Both the position numbers and the translations under genes were made by a program. From Cypionkella sp. (GTDB lineage Bacteria; Pseudomonadota; Alphaproteobacteria; Rhodobacterales; Rhodobacteraceae), in contig NZ_JAUSBA010000040.1 in NCBI RefSeq assembly GCF_030652235.1, forward strand, positions 1 through 64,000: a DNA stretch of 64,000 nucleotides. The letters run 5' to 3'. Under the pieces are notes generated by a model that worked only from the letters and a program-made list of their open reading frames with translations, was not told the origin of the DNA and made no database searches. Each line of letters starts with the position of its first letter. The first letter of the stretch is position 1. This document shows, piece after piece, positions 44,276 to 53,812 of the stretch.

Positions 44276-45271
44276 GCCCATGTGAAAGCAAAACTTTCAT
44301 CGAATTGTCCGCAGTCTTTGGGCCGGGACGGGATGGGTTTCGCCCCCGTTGTGCTGAGTTTTTCTGCCAAGATACGCCCGCATCGGCGATGGTGTTGCCA
44401 TCCCACTCAACATATAAAACATTGCAATTAAACAGGAAGCGATGCGTTTCAGTATCGGGGCGGCGCAGACCTTCGGGCAATGGATCGGTCGCTATCCTGG
44501 CCTTAGGGCAAAGCGCGGTCGGCATGCGGGCCGAGGCGGTGTCGTCCATCCAGCCTGCGGGGTCGTGAATGCCGCCAGCGCGGATCGGCGCAGGCCGGCC
44601 GTCAGCGCTGGTTTCAATCGCCTTGTCGATGGTCTCAATCTTCTCAAGCCGATGCGGGAATTGAGCGCTGTATTTTGACGGCATTGTCAGGCTTAACGGC
44701 AGGCTTTCGACGTGGGCGACGGTCGCCGTCATGCCGGGTACGTTGGGTGGCGAAGACACCGGGGTGGCGAATTCCGGGGGTTTAACAGTGCTGCCCAAGC
44801 CGATCAGAGAGACGCCTTTGTGGGTGGCGAGCGCATTCGGACAGGGTGGTGACACCGGTGGCGCGCCCCAGTTTCTGGGCCGAAAGATCGGAGCCATCGG
44901 GCAGGATGACGTCACTGTTCAAGCCCAAACGGCGCGGGGCGCGGTAGGTCTTAAATGCAAGGCGAAAACAGCCGAAAGCACGCCTTGCGGTTGCGACTCT
45001 TATGCCCAAGCCGACGCGGGGTCGAACACCAGTGCTGCATCGGCGCGGGCGGTGGAGGGGGGGGGCCGATTTGCAGGCCCGCATTGCCCAAAGTTTCGAT
45101 GTCGCGGCCCGGCCAGCCCCAATTATATCTGTCAAAGGTGGCTTCGTCCGCGCCCAAGTCAGGCTCAGCGCCGCCATCCGCATGGCATCCTCAACCCGTT
45201 CGGATTCGAGCTATTGCTCGGGGTCGTCACAAACGCCAAGGGTGTGGTTCAGATTTGTGACTTTTGCTTCG
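44276..45271 (-). pseudogene. Ruined coding sequence downstream of the lactonase gene
   Basis: Several minus-strand frames carry stretches that read as protein but break off: ADEATFDRYNWGWPGRDIET with LGNAGLQIG, then ARADAALVFDPASAWA in another frame after a nine-C run (45057-45065 on the plus strand as G), then NSDVILPDGSDLSAQKLGRA, then TATVAHVESLPLSLTMPSKY. A 228-codon minus frame (44229-44915) contains only part of this. At least three frame changes and two stops are needed to join them. I do not recognise the family. The position at the end of a galactonate operon suggests lost sugar-acid genes. Confidence 0.4.
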
Positions 45272-46123
45272 CTAAATTATGACTTGATGTTCACGTTGCC
45301 CTTGAGTGAGGCCTTCAATCACGAAAGTCGCCCCGGAATTTGGGGCGATGCGCAGGGCTTCTGCATCGAGATTCTTACGCGCTGAAGTGACAATCAGGGC
45401 GGTAAGCTGGGGACCCGCGAAAGCAGGGCAAGTGGTTTGCGGGGCGTCAACGGGAATGGATCGTAGAAACGCGCCGTTGGCATCATAGGCCGCGACGCGC
45501 GATGCACCCCATTGCGCCAGCCACATTACACCTGCCGCGTCAATCACTGCACCATCTGGGTAGAGGCCCTCGGCTGTCAAGTCGAGGAAGACCTCAGGCG
45601 CGGCATTTGGCCAGCCATCTGCATCCAGAGTGACCTTCATCACCTTATGGGTGACGGTATCGCTGAAATGGGCGAAGGTTCCACCGGGCGGGAAGCAGAT
45701 GGCATTCGGGACGGTTATATCACTGTAAAGTTTGCGCAATTCGCCGCGGTAATAGCGATAAATCGCGCCTGCACCCACCGCCTCATCTTTCGCCATCGTG
45801 CCAATCCAGAAGCCACCCTGCGGATCGGCGCGACCATCGTTGGGCCGGTTTTTCGGCTTATCTTGTTCGAGCAGGCAGAGGGTTTCAACCTCCTCAGTTT
45901 CCAGATCAAACAGGAACAGGTCGCGTTCTCCAGCGATCAGCAGAACATCTTCTGAGATCCAACCCGCTGCTGAGACGATCTCAGGAAACCGCCATTCGCG
46001 CGGGCCATCGCGATCTTGTGACAGCAGTTTTTGATTGTTGATATCAAACCAGAACATTTGTTCACGAATCGGATGCCAAAGTGGGCCTTCGCCCAGCTCA
46101 CACAGGCGTGGATCAAAAATCAT
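45272..46123 (-). CDS. SMP-30/gluconolactonase/LRE-family sugar lactonase
   Basis: 283 residues, six-bladed propeller of the SMP-30 family: [20 protein letters not shown] with the metal-binding Glu, [20 protein letters not shown] with Asn and Asp, [20 protein letters not shown], and [20 protein letters not shown] with the final Asp. These enzymes open aldonolactones. Its start overlaps the end of the KDPGal aldolase gene by four bases, and with the kinase upstream it gives galactonolactonase as the best guess. The preceding dehydrogenase and the dehydratase of the pathway are not in the window. Confidence 0.9.
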   Translation of the reverse strand: MIFDPRLCELGEGPLWHPIREQMFWFDINNQKLLSQDRDGPREWRFPEIVSAAGWISEDVLLIAGERDLFLFDLETEEVETLCLLEQDKPKNRPNDGRADPQGGFWIGTMAKDEAVGAGAIYRYYRGELRKLYSDITVPNAICFPPGGTFAHFSDTVTHKVMKVTLDADGWPNAAPEVFLDLTAEGLYPDGAVIDAAGVMWLAQWGASRVAAYDANGAFLRSIPVDAPQTTCPAFAGPQLTALIVTSARKNLDAEALRIAPNSGATFVIEGLTQGQREHQVII

Positions 46124-46725
46124 GCGCTGGCCTCATCGTATGCTTTGACAATCGCGCGGGCTTTTGCGCTGACTTCGGCCACCGACAGACCCGGCGTGTA
46201 GAGCGCCGTGCCGATGCCAAAACCGCTGGCTCCCGCTTTGATCCATTCGCCGAAGTTCGAGGCCCCCGCGCCCCCTACGGCGTAGACCTCGCAGGTTTTT
46301 GGCAATACGGCGCGAATGGCTTTCAAGCCGTCAGGGCCGATCAGGTTTGCCGGAAAAATCTTTAGCCCATCCGCCCCCGCCGCCAAAGCGGCGAAACATT
46401 CAGTGGGCGTCATCACCCCCGGCCAACTTGCCATGCCAGCGGCTTTGCTGGCACGGATCACATCTGGGTTGCAGTTGGGCGAGACGATCAGACGACCTCC
46501 GGCAGCGGCGACTGCGGCCACATCCTGCACACTTAGCACCGTACCAGCGCCGATTTCTGCTTGCGATCCGAAGACCTTAACCATCGCCGCAATCGAGTCC
46601 AGCGGATTGGGCGAATTTAGCGGCACCTCAATGCGGGTGATGCCTGCGGCGATCAGCGCCTCGGCCACGGGCACGGCCTCGGCCGGGGTGATTCCGCGCA
46701 GAATGGCGATCAGGGGGCGAGTCAT
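46120..46725 (-). CDS. dgoA: 2-dehydro-3-deoxy-6-phosphogalactonate aldolase
   Basis: Splits KDPGal into pyruvate and glyceraldehyde 3-phosphate. 201 residues: [40 protein letters not shown] with the catalytic Glu, [20 protein letters not shown], and [20 protein letters not shown] with the Schiff-base Lys. The NSPNP signature and FPANLIGP set it apart from the gluconate (Eda) form. ATGA overlaps join it to dgoK (upstream) and the lactonase (downstream). Confidence 0.93.
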   Translation of the reverse strand: MTRPLIAILRGITPAEAVPVAEALIAAGITRIEVPLNSPNPLDSIAAMVKVFGSQAEIGAGTVLSVQDVAAVAAAGGRLIVSPNCNPDVIRASKAAGMASWPGVMTPTECFAALAAGADGLKIFPANLIGPDGLKAIRAVLPKTCEVYAVGGAGASNFGEWIKAGASGFGIGTALYTPGLSVAEVSAKARAIVKAYDEASA

Positions 46726-47624
46726 GGCTTGGCTTTCTGCAAAACGCCGCGTGCAGCGGCAAGGCCGGCTAGGGTGCAGGCGGTGGCGTCCAGAGATTCG
46801 GAAGTGGCCCCCTGTGAGGTGAGGGCCGAGGCATAGCGCGCGGCCAAGCCTTCGGCCCCGATCAGCGCAATGCGCTGGCCCAGCCAGTAGGGCTTGGCGG
46901 CGGCGAGTTCCAGGCCGATCAGCAGACCGGATAGGCGAGAGCGGGCGGCATCGGGAGAAAGCCCGTTCAACAGGCCTTCGGCGCGCAATGTGAACAGGCG
47001 TGCGGAAATCTTCTCCGGGCGCTCAATGGCGTCGTTCAAGCCTTGGGTGAAGGCCGCCTCATCGCTGCCCTCGCCTGCCATGCCATGTCGCAACACCGAC
47101 TGTTGCGACAGCAGCGCAAACATCTCTCCGGTCATGAAGGTCTGGAACGACACCACCTCGCCCGCCGAGACATGCACCCATTTTGAATGCGTGCCGGGCA
47201 GGCAGAACACGCCATCAAACCTTGGCAGCAGCGCCAAAGCCCCTGCGATTTGGGTTTCTTCGCCACGCATCACATCGGCGGGCTTGGCTTGTGATAGGCC
47301 CGGTCCAATCATCATCTGTAGGCGCGGATCAGCCGTTGGCACTGCCATCAACTCTCCCGATGCCACCGGGGCGCAGGGGACATGGCGATAGGGCGCTTCC
47401 ATCCAGCCTTGCCGCGCGCCGACCATGCCACAGGCAATCACCGGCGTCACTTCTGCGCCCAGCCACGGCGCGATCAGCCGCAGCAGAGCAGGTTCAAACT
47501 CGTGCTTGGCCAGTTTGCCCATGCCTTCGTCCGAACCTGCCGAAGCCAGCACGCCCTGTGGTCCCATCGCCCAAGCCCGCAGGTTTGAGGTGCCCCAATC
47601 AACAGCGATCCAGTCGGGTGTCAT
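46722..47624 (-). CDS. dgoK: 2-dehydro-3-deoxygalactonokinase
   Basis: Phosphorylates 2-keto-3-deoxygalactonate. 300 residues from the ATG at 47624; the frame extends to 47693. Family features: [20 protein letters not shown] (phosphate 1), [60 protein letters not shown], and [20 protein letters not shown]. It is the first gene of the dgoK-dgoA-lactonase operon, read away from the IclR regulator. Confidence 0.93.
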   Translation of the reverse strand: MTPDWIAVDWGTSNLRAWAMGPQGVLASAGSDEGMGKLAKHEFEPALLRLIAPWLGAEVTPVIACGMVGARQGWMEAPYRHVPCAPVASGELMAVPTADPRLQMMIGPGLSQAKPADVMRGEETQIAGALALLPRFDGVFCLPGTHSKWVHVSAGEVVSFQTFMTGEMFALLSQQSVLRHGMAGEGSDEAAFTQGLNDAIERPEKISARLFTLRAEGLLNGLSPDAARSRLSGLLIGLELAAAKPYWLGQRIALIGAEGLAARYASALTSQGATSESLDATACTLAGLAAARGVLQKAKP

Positions 47625-47653
47625 TTTGGTTCCATTATTTGAAACTAGGTCTT

Positions 47654-47671
47654 GCATAGTGATAACTATGC
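47654..47671. promoter_or_regulatory. Likely operator of the IclR-type regulator
   Basis: GCATAGT at 47654-47660 and ACTATGC at 47665-47671 are perfect inverted 7-mers with a four-base centre (GATA), in the 85-base gap between dgoK and the IclR gene. IclR proteins of sugar-acid operons bind palindromes of this size. Confidence 0.55.
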
Positions 47672-47709
47672 GATTTACCCTATCCTCTGTCAATTCCTGC
47701 AGGGGCCAG

Positions 47710-48498
47710 ATGCACGGTAATAGTCACGATGGCCCACAAGATGGCACGGTCGGCAAAGCGCTGGACGTATTGGAGACTGTGGCCGCCCTTGCCCCGGTGC
47801 GGTTCAGCGATCTGCTGGCACGCGGCGGCTATCCAAAGGCAACGTTGTATCGTCTGCTGCAAACCCTGACGCATCAAGGCATGCTTGCGTATGACGAAGA
47901 TCGTGGCAGCTATAGTTTGGGTCTGCGGCTGGTCAGATTGGCGCATGGGGCTTGGGCGCAAAGCTCGCTCGCCCCGTTGGCGCGGCGGGCCTTGGATGAT
48001 CTGGCGGCGGTGACGGGCGAGACAGTGCATCTGGCGCAGATGGATCAGGGTCAGGTGCTGTACGTCGACAAACGCAACGCCACGCGGCCTGTCGAGATGT
48101 TTTCGCAGGCGGGCAAGGTCGGGCCTGCCTATTGCACCGGGGTCGGCAAGGCGATGCTGGCATTTCTGCCCGATGCAGCGCTGACCGCAGCCTTGGCACG
48201 GCAGAGTTTTCACCGTTTCACCGGGCAAACCTTGGACAGCCCTGCCCTTTTGGTTGAACTGGCGGCAATCCGGGCACGCGGCTATGCTTATGACAATGAG
48301 GAGCACGAGGCGGGCATCATCTGCGTCGCAGCGCCAATCCTGGCCCACTCGGGTCGGATGATTGGCGCGGTTTCAATCACCTCGACCACGACACGCAGCA
48401 ATGTGCGGGCTTTGGAGGCGCATGTCGGGCAGTTAAAGCTGACGGCGACAGAGATTGCAGCCGAGGCGGAAAACTGGCGGTTTCCCGAGCACGGTTAG
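47710..48498 (+). CDS. IclR-family regulator of the galactonate operon
   Basis: 262 residues: winged helix at residues 15-75 (GTVGKALDVLETVAALAPVR, YPKATLYRLLQTLTHQGMLA) and the IclR ligand domain (GETVHLAQMDQGQVLYVDKR, CTGVGKAMLAFLPDAALTAA, ARGYAYDNEEHEAGIICVAA). The ATG at 47710 has AGGGG ahead and matches the family start; the frame is open far upstream through dgoK. Divergent to dgoK, so very likely its repressor or activator, with 2-keto-3-deoxygalactonate or a related acid as signal (inference). Confidence 0.9.
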   Translation: MHGNSHDGPQDGTVGKALDVLETVAALAPVRFSDLLARGGYPKATLYRLLQTLTHQGMLAYDEDRGSYSLGLRLVRLAHGAWAQSSLAPLARRALDDLAAVTGETVHLAQMDQGQVLYVDKRNATRPVEMFSQAGKVGPAYCTGVGKAMLAFLPDAALTAALARQSFHRFTGQTLDSPALLVELAAIRARGYAYDNEEHEAGIICVAAPILAHSGRMIGAVSITSTTTRSNVRALEAHVGQLKLTATEIAAEAENWRFPEHG

Positions 48499-48524
48499 CG
48501 GAAGAGCACCTCTGCGCCGTGGCC

Positions 48525-49427
48525 TTAGCCCGATAAATGCTTCTCGCCGCGTGCTGCGGCCAGATCCAACTGACGCTGACGCTCGCGGAAGCGGGTGCGA
48601 TCGGTCTCGGAATACTCGGCTACGCAGTGATGGCAGCAGGCCCCGCGCTCGTATTCCGGGCGCTGTTTGTCTTCAGCGCTGATCGGGCGACGGCAGGCGT
48701 GGCAACTGTCGTAGTCGCCGGGGATCAGCCCATGCCCAACCGAAACGCGGCCATCAAACACATAGCACTCGCCATCCCACATTGAGGCTTCGGCGGGCAC
48801 ATCTTCGAGGTATTTCAGGATGCCACCCTTCAGGTGAAATACCTCGTTCACCCCCTGCCCAAGCAGGTAATTTGTTGATTTTTCACATCGAATCCCCCCG
48901 GTGCAGAACATCGCAATGCGCTTGCCACGGTATTCATCTTTGTGGTCTTCCCACCATTTCGGGAAATCGCGGAAGGTGCGGATGTCGGGGTCAATCGCGC
49001 CTTGAAAGGTACCGATGCCAACCTCGTAATCATTGCGGGTGTCGATTAGCACGACATCGGGCGAGGCAATCAGCGCGTTCCAATCCTGCGCTGCAACGTA
49101 TGAGCCCACCCGCGCCACCGGATCGACATCGGGCTGACCCATGGTGACAATCTCGCGCTTCAGCTTTACCTTCATATGGCCAAATGGCATTTTGGCGCTG
49201 TAGCTTTCCTTGTGTTCCAGCGCCGCACAGCCCGGAAGGTCGCGCAGATGCGCAAGAACGACGGCGATCCCGGAAGCAGGCCCGGCGATGGTGCCATTGA
49301 TGCCTTCCTGCGCCAGAAGAAGTGAACCCTTCACCCCCTGTGCGATGCAAACATCCAGCAGCGGCCCCTGCAAAGCAGTCGGGTCGGGGAAGCGGGTGAA
49401 GTGATAGAGCGCGGCAATGGTCAGCAT
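48525..49427 (-). CDS. trhO: tRNA uridine(34) hydroxylase (rhodanese family, YceA)
   Basis: Makes 5-hydroxyuridine at position 34 of tRNAs. 300 residues: TIAALYHFTRFPDPTALQGP, LLLAQEGINGTIAGPASGIA, a rhodanese domain with VLIDTRNDYEVGIGTFQGAI, and RIAMFCTGGIRCEKSTNYLL with the reactive Cys, then the C-terminal Cys-rich part CHACRRPISAEDKQ and CCHHCVAEYSETDR that may bind zinc. No clear ribosome-binding site. Convergent to the IclR gene and divergent to pncA. Confidence 0.93.
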   Translation of the reverse strand: MLTIAALYHFTRFPDPTALQGPLLDVCIAQGVKGSLLLAQEGINGTIAGPASGIAVVLAHLRDLPGCAALEHKESYSAKMPFGHMKVKLKREIVTMGQPDVDPVARVGSYVAAQDWNALIASPDVVLIDTRNDYEVGIGTFQGAIDPDIRTFRDFPKWWEDHKDEYRGKRIAMFCTGGIRCEKSTNYLLGQGVNEVFHLKGGILKYLEDVPAEASMWDGECYVFDGRVSVGHGLIPGDYDSCHACRRPISAEDKQRPEYERGACCHHCVAEYSETDRTRFRERQRQLDLAAARGEKHLSG

Positions 49428-49541
49428 GGCCGCGATTTACGCCTTAGTGCTGCGCAGGGCAATATCTTTAGCCGCAAGGCTTTGGCTTGACCGAGCGAAA
49501 GCCGCCGCTTACCCCTTGAGCAACCAGAACAGGAGATCCCG

Positions 49542-50150
49542 ATGCGCCCCGCCGATGAAGCCTTGATCGTGATTGATATCCAAAACGATTTCTGCCCTGG
49601 CGGCGCTTTGGCGGTGACGGGGGGCGATGCGATTATCCCGCAGGTCAACGCTTTGATGGCCGAGTTTGCCTGCGTGGTGCTGACGCAAGATTGGCACCCG
49701 GCGGATCATTCCTCGTTCGCCGCCAACCATCCGGGCGCGGAGGCTTTTTCGATGATCCAGATGCCCTATGGACCGCAGGTTTTGTGGCCGGTGCATTGCG
49801 TGCAGGGCTCTTCGGGGGCGGAGTTTCATGCGGATTTACTGACAAACCCCGCGCAACTGATTGTGCGCAAAGGCTTTCGCACCGGCATCGACAGCTATTC
49901 GGCGTTTTTTGAGAATGATCACAGCACCACAACCGGGTTGGAGGGCTATCTGCGGGCGCGGGGGGTTAAGGTGCTGACTCTGGTCGGGTTGGCCACGGAT
50001 TTCTGCGTCGCCTATTCGGCGCTGGATGCGGCAAGGCTTGGGTTTTCGGTGACCCTGCTGGAAAGTGCCTGCCGCGCGATTGACCTGAACGGCACGCTGG
50101 CCGAGACAAAGGCGAAATGTTTGGCAGCGGGCGTGCATTGGCCAGGCTGA
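49542..50150 (+). CDS. pncA: Nicotinamidase
   Basis: Deamidates nicotinamide to nicotinate in NAD salvage. 202 residues: EALIVIDIQNDFCPGGALAV with the catalytic Asp near residue 12, VLTQDWHPADHSSFA with metal-binding Asp and His residues, LIVRKGFRTGIDSYSAFFEN with the Lys near residue 110, and LVGLATDFCVAYSALDAARL with the nucleophile Cys near residue 155. AGGAG lies ahead of the ATG. A broken sensor kinase separates it from pncB, the next step. Confidence 0.95.
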   Translation: MRPADEALIVIDIQNDFCPGGALAVTGGDAIIPQVNALMAEFACVVLTQDWHPADHSSFAANHPGAEAFSMIQMPYGPQVLWPVHCVQGSSGAEFHADLLTNPAQLIVRKGFRTGIDSYSAFFENDHSTTTGLEGYLRARGVKVLTLVGLATDFCVAYSALDAARLGFSVTLLESACRAIDLNGTLAETKAKCLAAGVHWPG

Positions 50151-50214
50151 CGCTCACCTGACGTTAATACTTGCGGGTTAGCCTTGGGGTGCGAGAGGCA
50201 AAAGGCCGCAGGGA

Positions 50215-51584
50215 ATGAACGCAGAGATCGGCCTGTTCTGGCGCGCAACAGCAAGGATGGGCTGTATCTGCGCAGTCACGGGGCCGAGCGGCGGCTTTCT
50301 CATACGGCAGACGATGACGCTGATCGGATCATTTAGCATTGCGGCGCTGTCGTCATTTTGGCTTGGAGCTTTGGCGGGTTGCCTTGCTTTGACCGGTGAA
50401 GCAATTAATTGTCCTGCACTTTTCTATATGTCACGCCGCTATGACGACACGCCTGTGCCGAAGCCTGCCCGGATATGGGCGGCGGTTTCCGGTACGGTGC
50501 AAGCCCTGACCATTGCCGCTTGCGCGATGATCTGCTGGCGGATTATTCCGCTGAAAGGCCGCGTTTTTTCGCAGCGGCTTTCCTGATGGCAGCGGCGATC
50601 AATGCCGGGCTGGTGCGACGACATTTTGCCCGCGGCGCTGCGCTGCGCCTGATGGTTTACGGTGCGACCTGTCAGGCCATGCTGCTGTCAGACATGCGCT
50701 TGGACGCGTACCAACTGCACCCAGAATCGTGGTTTTTGTTCATCGCTGTGCGGATCATGGCCTACACTGCGACCCTGTTCCTTCGCGCGGTAGACCATGG
50801 CCAAACCGAGCGTTTACGGCTTGAGCAGGCTCTGTTGCAAGAAAGCGTGGCTCTGGACCGCGCGCGGATTGCCCAAGCCCGCACCGCAGCAGAAGTGGCA
50901 GCGCAGATCAAATCACAATTCCTGGCCACGATGAGCCATGAGATCAGTACACCGATGAACGGCGTGATTGGTTTGGCAGAACTGTTGGCGGAAACTCCGC
51001 TTGACCCCATGCAGCGACAATATGTCAGCACAATCGTCGTTTCCAGTCGAGCGCTGCTGACCATCATTGACGACGTGCTTGATCTGGCCAAGCTTCAGGC
51101 TGGCAAGTTTGATCTGACGGTCTAGCCGTTTTCCATCAACGAGTGGGTGGCGCGCGCTTTGGATCTTTTGCGTCCAACAGCGATGAAGAAGGCGATTCGG
51201 CTGCAAGCAAATCTGCAATCAGCGGATCATTTGCATTTGGGAGAATCTGGAAGGCTGCGTCAAACTCTGTTGAATCTGCTGGGAAATACCGTGAAGTTTA
51301 CGGCGACGGGCTGCGTGACCGTATCGGTACAAATCAGACCGGATGGCGCACTCGACCAGATCGGTATCACCAGCACAGACAGCGGCATTGGCATTGCAGC
51401 CGACCGCCTACGCCTCAGATGAGGAGGCCGCTTTGTGCCTAGGGGCTGGCATGGATGCGGTTTTGACCAAGCCTTTGGTCCGCGCGGAAGTTACCGCTTT
51501 GCTGGAACGCACTGCCGCCGCACGGGATCGTTTTGACCTTGCCCCCCTTGATGCCGTAGACAGGGCAGCAAAGGGAGGGCCGAC
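50215..51584 (+). pseudogene. Hybrid sensor histidine kinase, multiply broken
   Basis: Begins as a membrane sensor ([37 protein letters not shown]), shifts frame near 50560-50580, and continues as [20 protein letters not shown] with further spans, then a coiled coil and the H-box [24 protein letters not shown] stops it at 51123-51125. The ATPase domain follows in the same frame (GRLRQTLLNLLGNTVKFTAT) but breaks off near 51405 and joins directly the end of a receiver domain (CLGAGMDAVLTKPLVRAEVT). The receiver core is deleted. So at least one frameshift, one stop and one deletion. It lies between pncA and pncB. Confidence 0.85.
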
Positions 51585-52877
51585 ATGGTCGACATCGCCG
51601 CACGCGTCTGGAACCACAAGTGGAAGATCGACCCGATCGCCCGCTCGCTGATTGACACGGACTTTTACAAGCTATTGATGTGTCAATCTATTTTCAGAAA
51701 CAAACCGGATACTGTCGTTACCTTCAGCCTGATCAACCGCTCAAAATCCGTGCGATTGGCTGAATTGGTTGACGAAGGGGAGTTGCGCGAGCAACTCGAC
51801 CACGTCCGCTCGCTGAGCCTGACGCGGGGCGAGAGCACTTGGCTGCGCGGCAATACCTTTTACGGCAAGCGCCAGATGTTTCGCCCGGATTTCATGGAAT
51901 GGTTCGAGAGCATGCGGCTGCCCGCCTACCATCTGGAAAAGCGCGATGGCCAGTATGAGTTGACCTTTGAGGGCAGTTGGCCCGAGGTGATGCTGTGGGA
52001 AATTCCGGCGCTTTCGGTGCTGATGGAATTGCGCAGCCGCGCCGTGTTGGAAAAGCAGGGGCGGTTTGAATTGCAGGTGCTGTATGCCCGCGCGATGACC
52101 AAGCTGTGGGAGAAAATCACCCAACTGCGCGAGATTGAAGGCTTGCGGATCGCGGATTTCGGCACACGGCGCAGGCATTCGTTTCTGTGGCAAGATTGGG
52201 CGGTGCAAGCCATGCAAGAGGGGTTGGAAGGCAAGTTCACCGGCACCTCAAACTGCCTGATCGCGATGCGGCGCGAGGTTGAGGCGATCGGCACCAATGC
52301 CCATGAACTGCCGATGGTTTATGCAGCGCTGGCGAATTCTGACGCGGAACTGGCACAATCTCCCTATCAGGTTATGGCCGATTGGCAGGAGGAACATGAC
52401 GGCAATCTGCGGATCATACTGCCGGATACTTTTGGCACCGAGGGCTTTCTGAAACGCGCGCCGGATTGGCTGGCGTCGTGGACGGGTATCCGTATTGACA
52501 GCGGCGATCCGGCAACGGGCGCAGAAATTGCCATTCAGTGGTGGAAAGATCGCGGCGAAGATCCGCGACAAAAGCTGGTGATCTTTTCGGACGGTCTTGA
52601 CGTCGACAAGATTGTAGAGTTGCAGAAGAAATTCCGGGGTCGGGTCAAGGTTTCCTTCGGCTGGGGCACGATGCTGACCAATGATTTCCGTGGCTTAGCC
52701 CCGGAGGATGGGTTGGCGCCGTTCAGCGTGGTTTGCAAGGCGATTGCCGCCAACGGGCGGCCAACGGTGAAGCTTTCCGACAATCCAAACAAGGCGATGG
52801 GCCCTGCGGAGGAGATTGCGCGGTATAAGCGGGTGTTTGGTGTTGGGGAACAGATCGCTCAGGCAGTGGTGGTTTAG
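51585..52877 (+). CDS. pncB: Nicotinate phosphoribosyltransferase
   Basis: Makes nicotinate mononucleotide from nicotinate and PRPP with ATP, the Preiss-Handler entry step. 430 residues: LIDTDFYKLLMCQSIFRNKP at the start, GLRIADFGTRRRHSFLWQDW with the phosphorylated His, GTSNCLIAMRREVEAIGTNA, IRIDSGDPATGAEIAIQWWK and VKLSDNPNKAMGPAEEIARY. GGGAGG lies just ahead of the ATG. It is intact even though the gene before it is broken; its last four bases overlap the end of the convergent phosphotransferase gene. Confidence 0.95.
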   Translation: MVDIAARVWNHKWKIDPIARSLIDTDFYKLLMCQSIFRNKPDTVVTFSLINRSKSVRLAELVDEGELREQLDHVRSLSLTRGESTWLRGNTFYGKRQMFRPDFMEWFESMRLPAYHLEKRDGQYELTFEGSWPEVMLWEIPALSVLMELRSRAVLEKQGRFELQVLYARAMTKLWEKITQLREIEGLRIADFGTRRRHSFLWQDWAVQAMQEGLEGKFTGTSNCLIAMRREVEAIGTNAHELPMVYAALANSDAELAQSPYQVMADWQEEHDGNLRIILPDTFGTEGFLKRAPDWLASWTGIRIDSGDPATGAEIAIQWWKDRGEDPRQKLVIFSDGLDVDKIVELQKKFRGRVKVSFGWGTMLTNDFRGLAPEDGLAPFSVVCKAIAANGRPTVKLSDNPNKAMGPAEEIARYKRVFGVGEQIAQAVVV

Positions 52878-53812
52878 GCCATCACCCTTTGCGCGCACAT
52901 CACTGCACGGGCGATGTGAGATTTGTGGATCGGATCATTGGGCACCAGACGCGGAGCCGCCCAGCCGACCGAGGTGCACGTGCGCGCCAAGGTGAAAATC
53001 TCGACCATTTTGGTGCTGACGGCCCGGGTTTTGCCGTAGCCTGCCACCAAAGCATCGCGGATTTGCAGATAGTCCGGCTCGTACAGGTTCTGGCTGAGCG
53101 CCGTGCCAAGATCATACAGCCGGAAGCCAAAGCCAGAGTCGTCAAAGTCGATCAACGAAAGCGAACCGTTGTTCACAAGGATATTTTCGCGCAGCACATC
53201 GGCGTGAATCAAACCAAAACCGCCGCCGTCTTTCAGGTGGCTGCTGATCTGATCGCGCAGAAAAACCTGCGCGTCCCGCAGGGTTTCGGCTTGGCTGGGG
53301 TTGGCGGCAGGATGATCCCAGAACCGACCCCATAGCGGAGCTTCGCCAACCAGCCCGTCAATATCCCAACGCGCGCGGCTGAAATCGGCGGGCAGGATCA
53401 AGCGATCCGTCGCGGCATGGACATTGGCAAGCAGTTCGCCCAAAGCAAAATGCCGCTTGAGCCGATCCGCCGGCGCGCAGGGTAAGGGTTTTGCAGCTTC
53501 ACCGAAGGCCTCACCCTGCATCCAGTCGATAATTGAGGCATTGCGTCCATTGGAAAGCTTTACAAGATAGTCGCCCGAAGCACTGGGCAAAGCGGCAGGC
53601 ACAGCAACGCCTTGGCGGGCCAAGGCCGCGCACCACCAAAGTTCGGATCGGATCGCGGCATCGTTTTGATAGCCTTGACGATGCAGACGTAGCGCCGCGC
53701 GACCAGAAGGCAGGGCAACCTCGAACACCACGTTTTCGCGATTGCCCAACAGTCGCTTTACGCGGCCATTCCAATGGCTTGCGGCCTCATCAGCCAAGGC
53801 CTCAGGCGTCAT
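52874..53812 (-). CDS. Phosphotransferase (APH/homoserine-kinase-like)
   Basis: 312 residues with the aminoglycoside-phosphotransferase/choline-kinase fold: FEVALPSGRAALRLHRQGYQ (nucleotide-binding Lys region altered to RLHR), SIIDWMQGEAFG, GGFGLIHADVLRENILVNNG as catalytic loop, and SLSLIDFDDSGFGFRLYDLG as the metal-binding Asp loop. The natural substrate is unknown; RdoA/YihE-like protein kinases and homoserine kinase II have the same fold. Its start overlaps the end of arfB by ATGA, so it is translated from the same message. Confidence 0.88.
   Translation of the reverse strand: MTPEALADEAASHWNGRVKRLLGNRENVVFEVALPSGRAALRLHRQGYQNDAAIRSELWWCAALARQGVAVPAALPSASGDYLVKLSNGRNASIIDWMQGEAFGEAAKPLPCAPADRLKRHFALGELLANVHAATDRLILPADFSRARWDIDGLVGEAPLWGRFWDHPAANPSQAETLRDAQVFLRDQISSHLKDGGGFGLIHADVLRENILVNNGSLSLIDFDDSGFGFRLYDLGTALSQNLYEPDYLQIRDALVAGYGKTRAVSTKMVEIFTLARTCTSVGWAAPRLVPNDPIHKSHIARAVMCAQRVMA

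Noticed and set aside
44229-44915. 228-codon minus-strand frame as an intact gene
   Set aside because: No start signal, no recognisable family, and protein-like stretches continue in other frames on both sides; treated as part of a ruined region.
50475-51125. A complete membrane histidine kinase
   Set aside because: It contains the H-box but stops before the ATPase domain, which continues after a TAG, so it is a piece of a broken gene.
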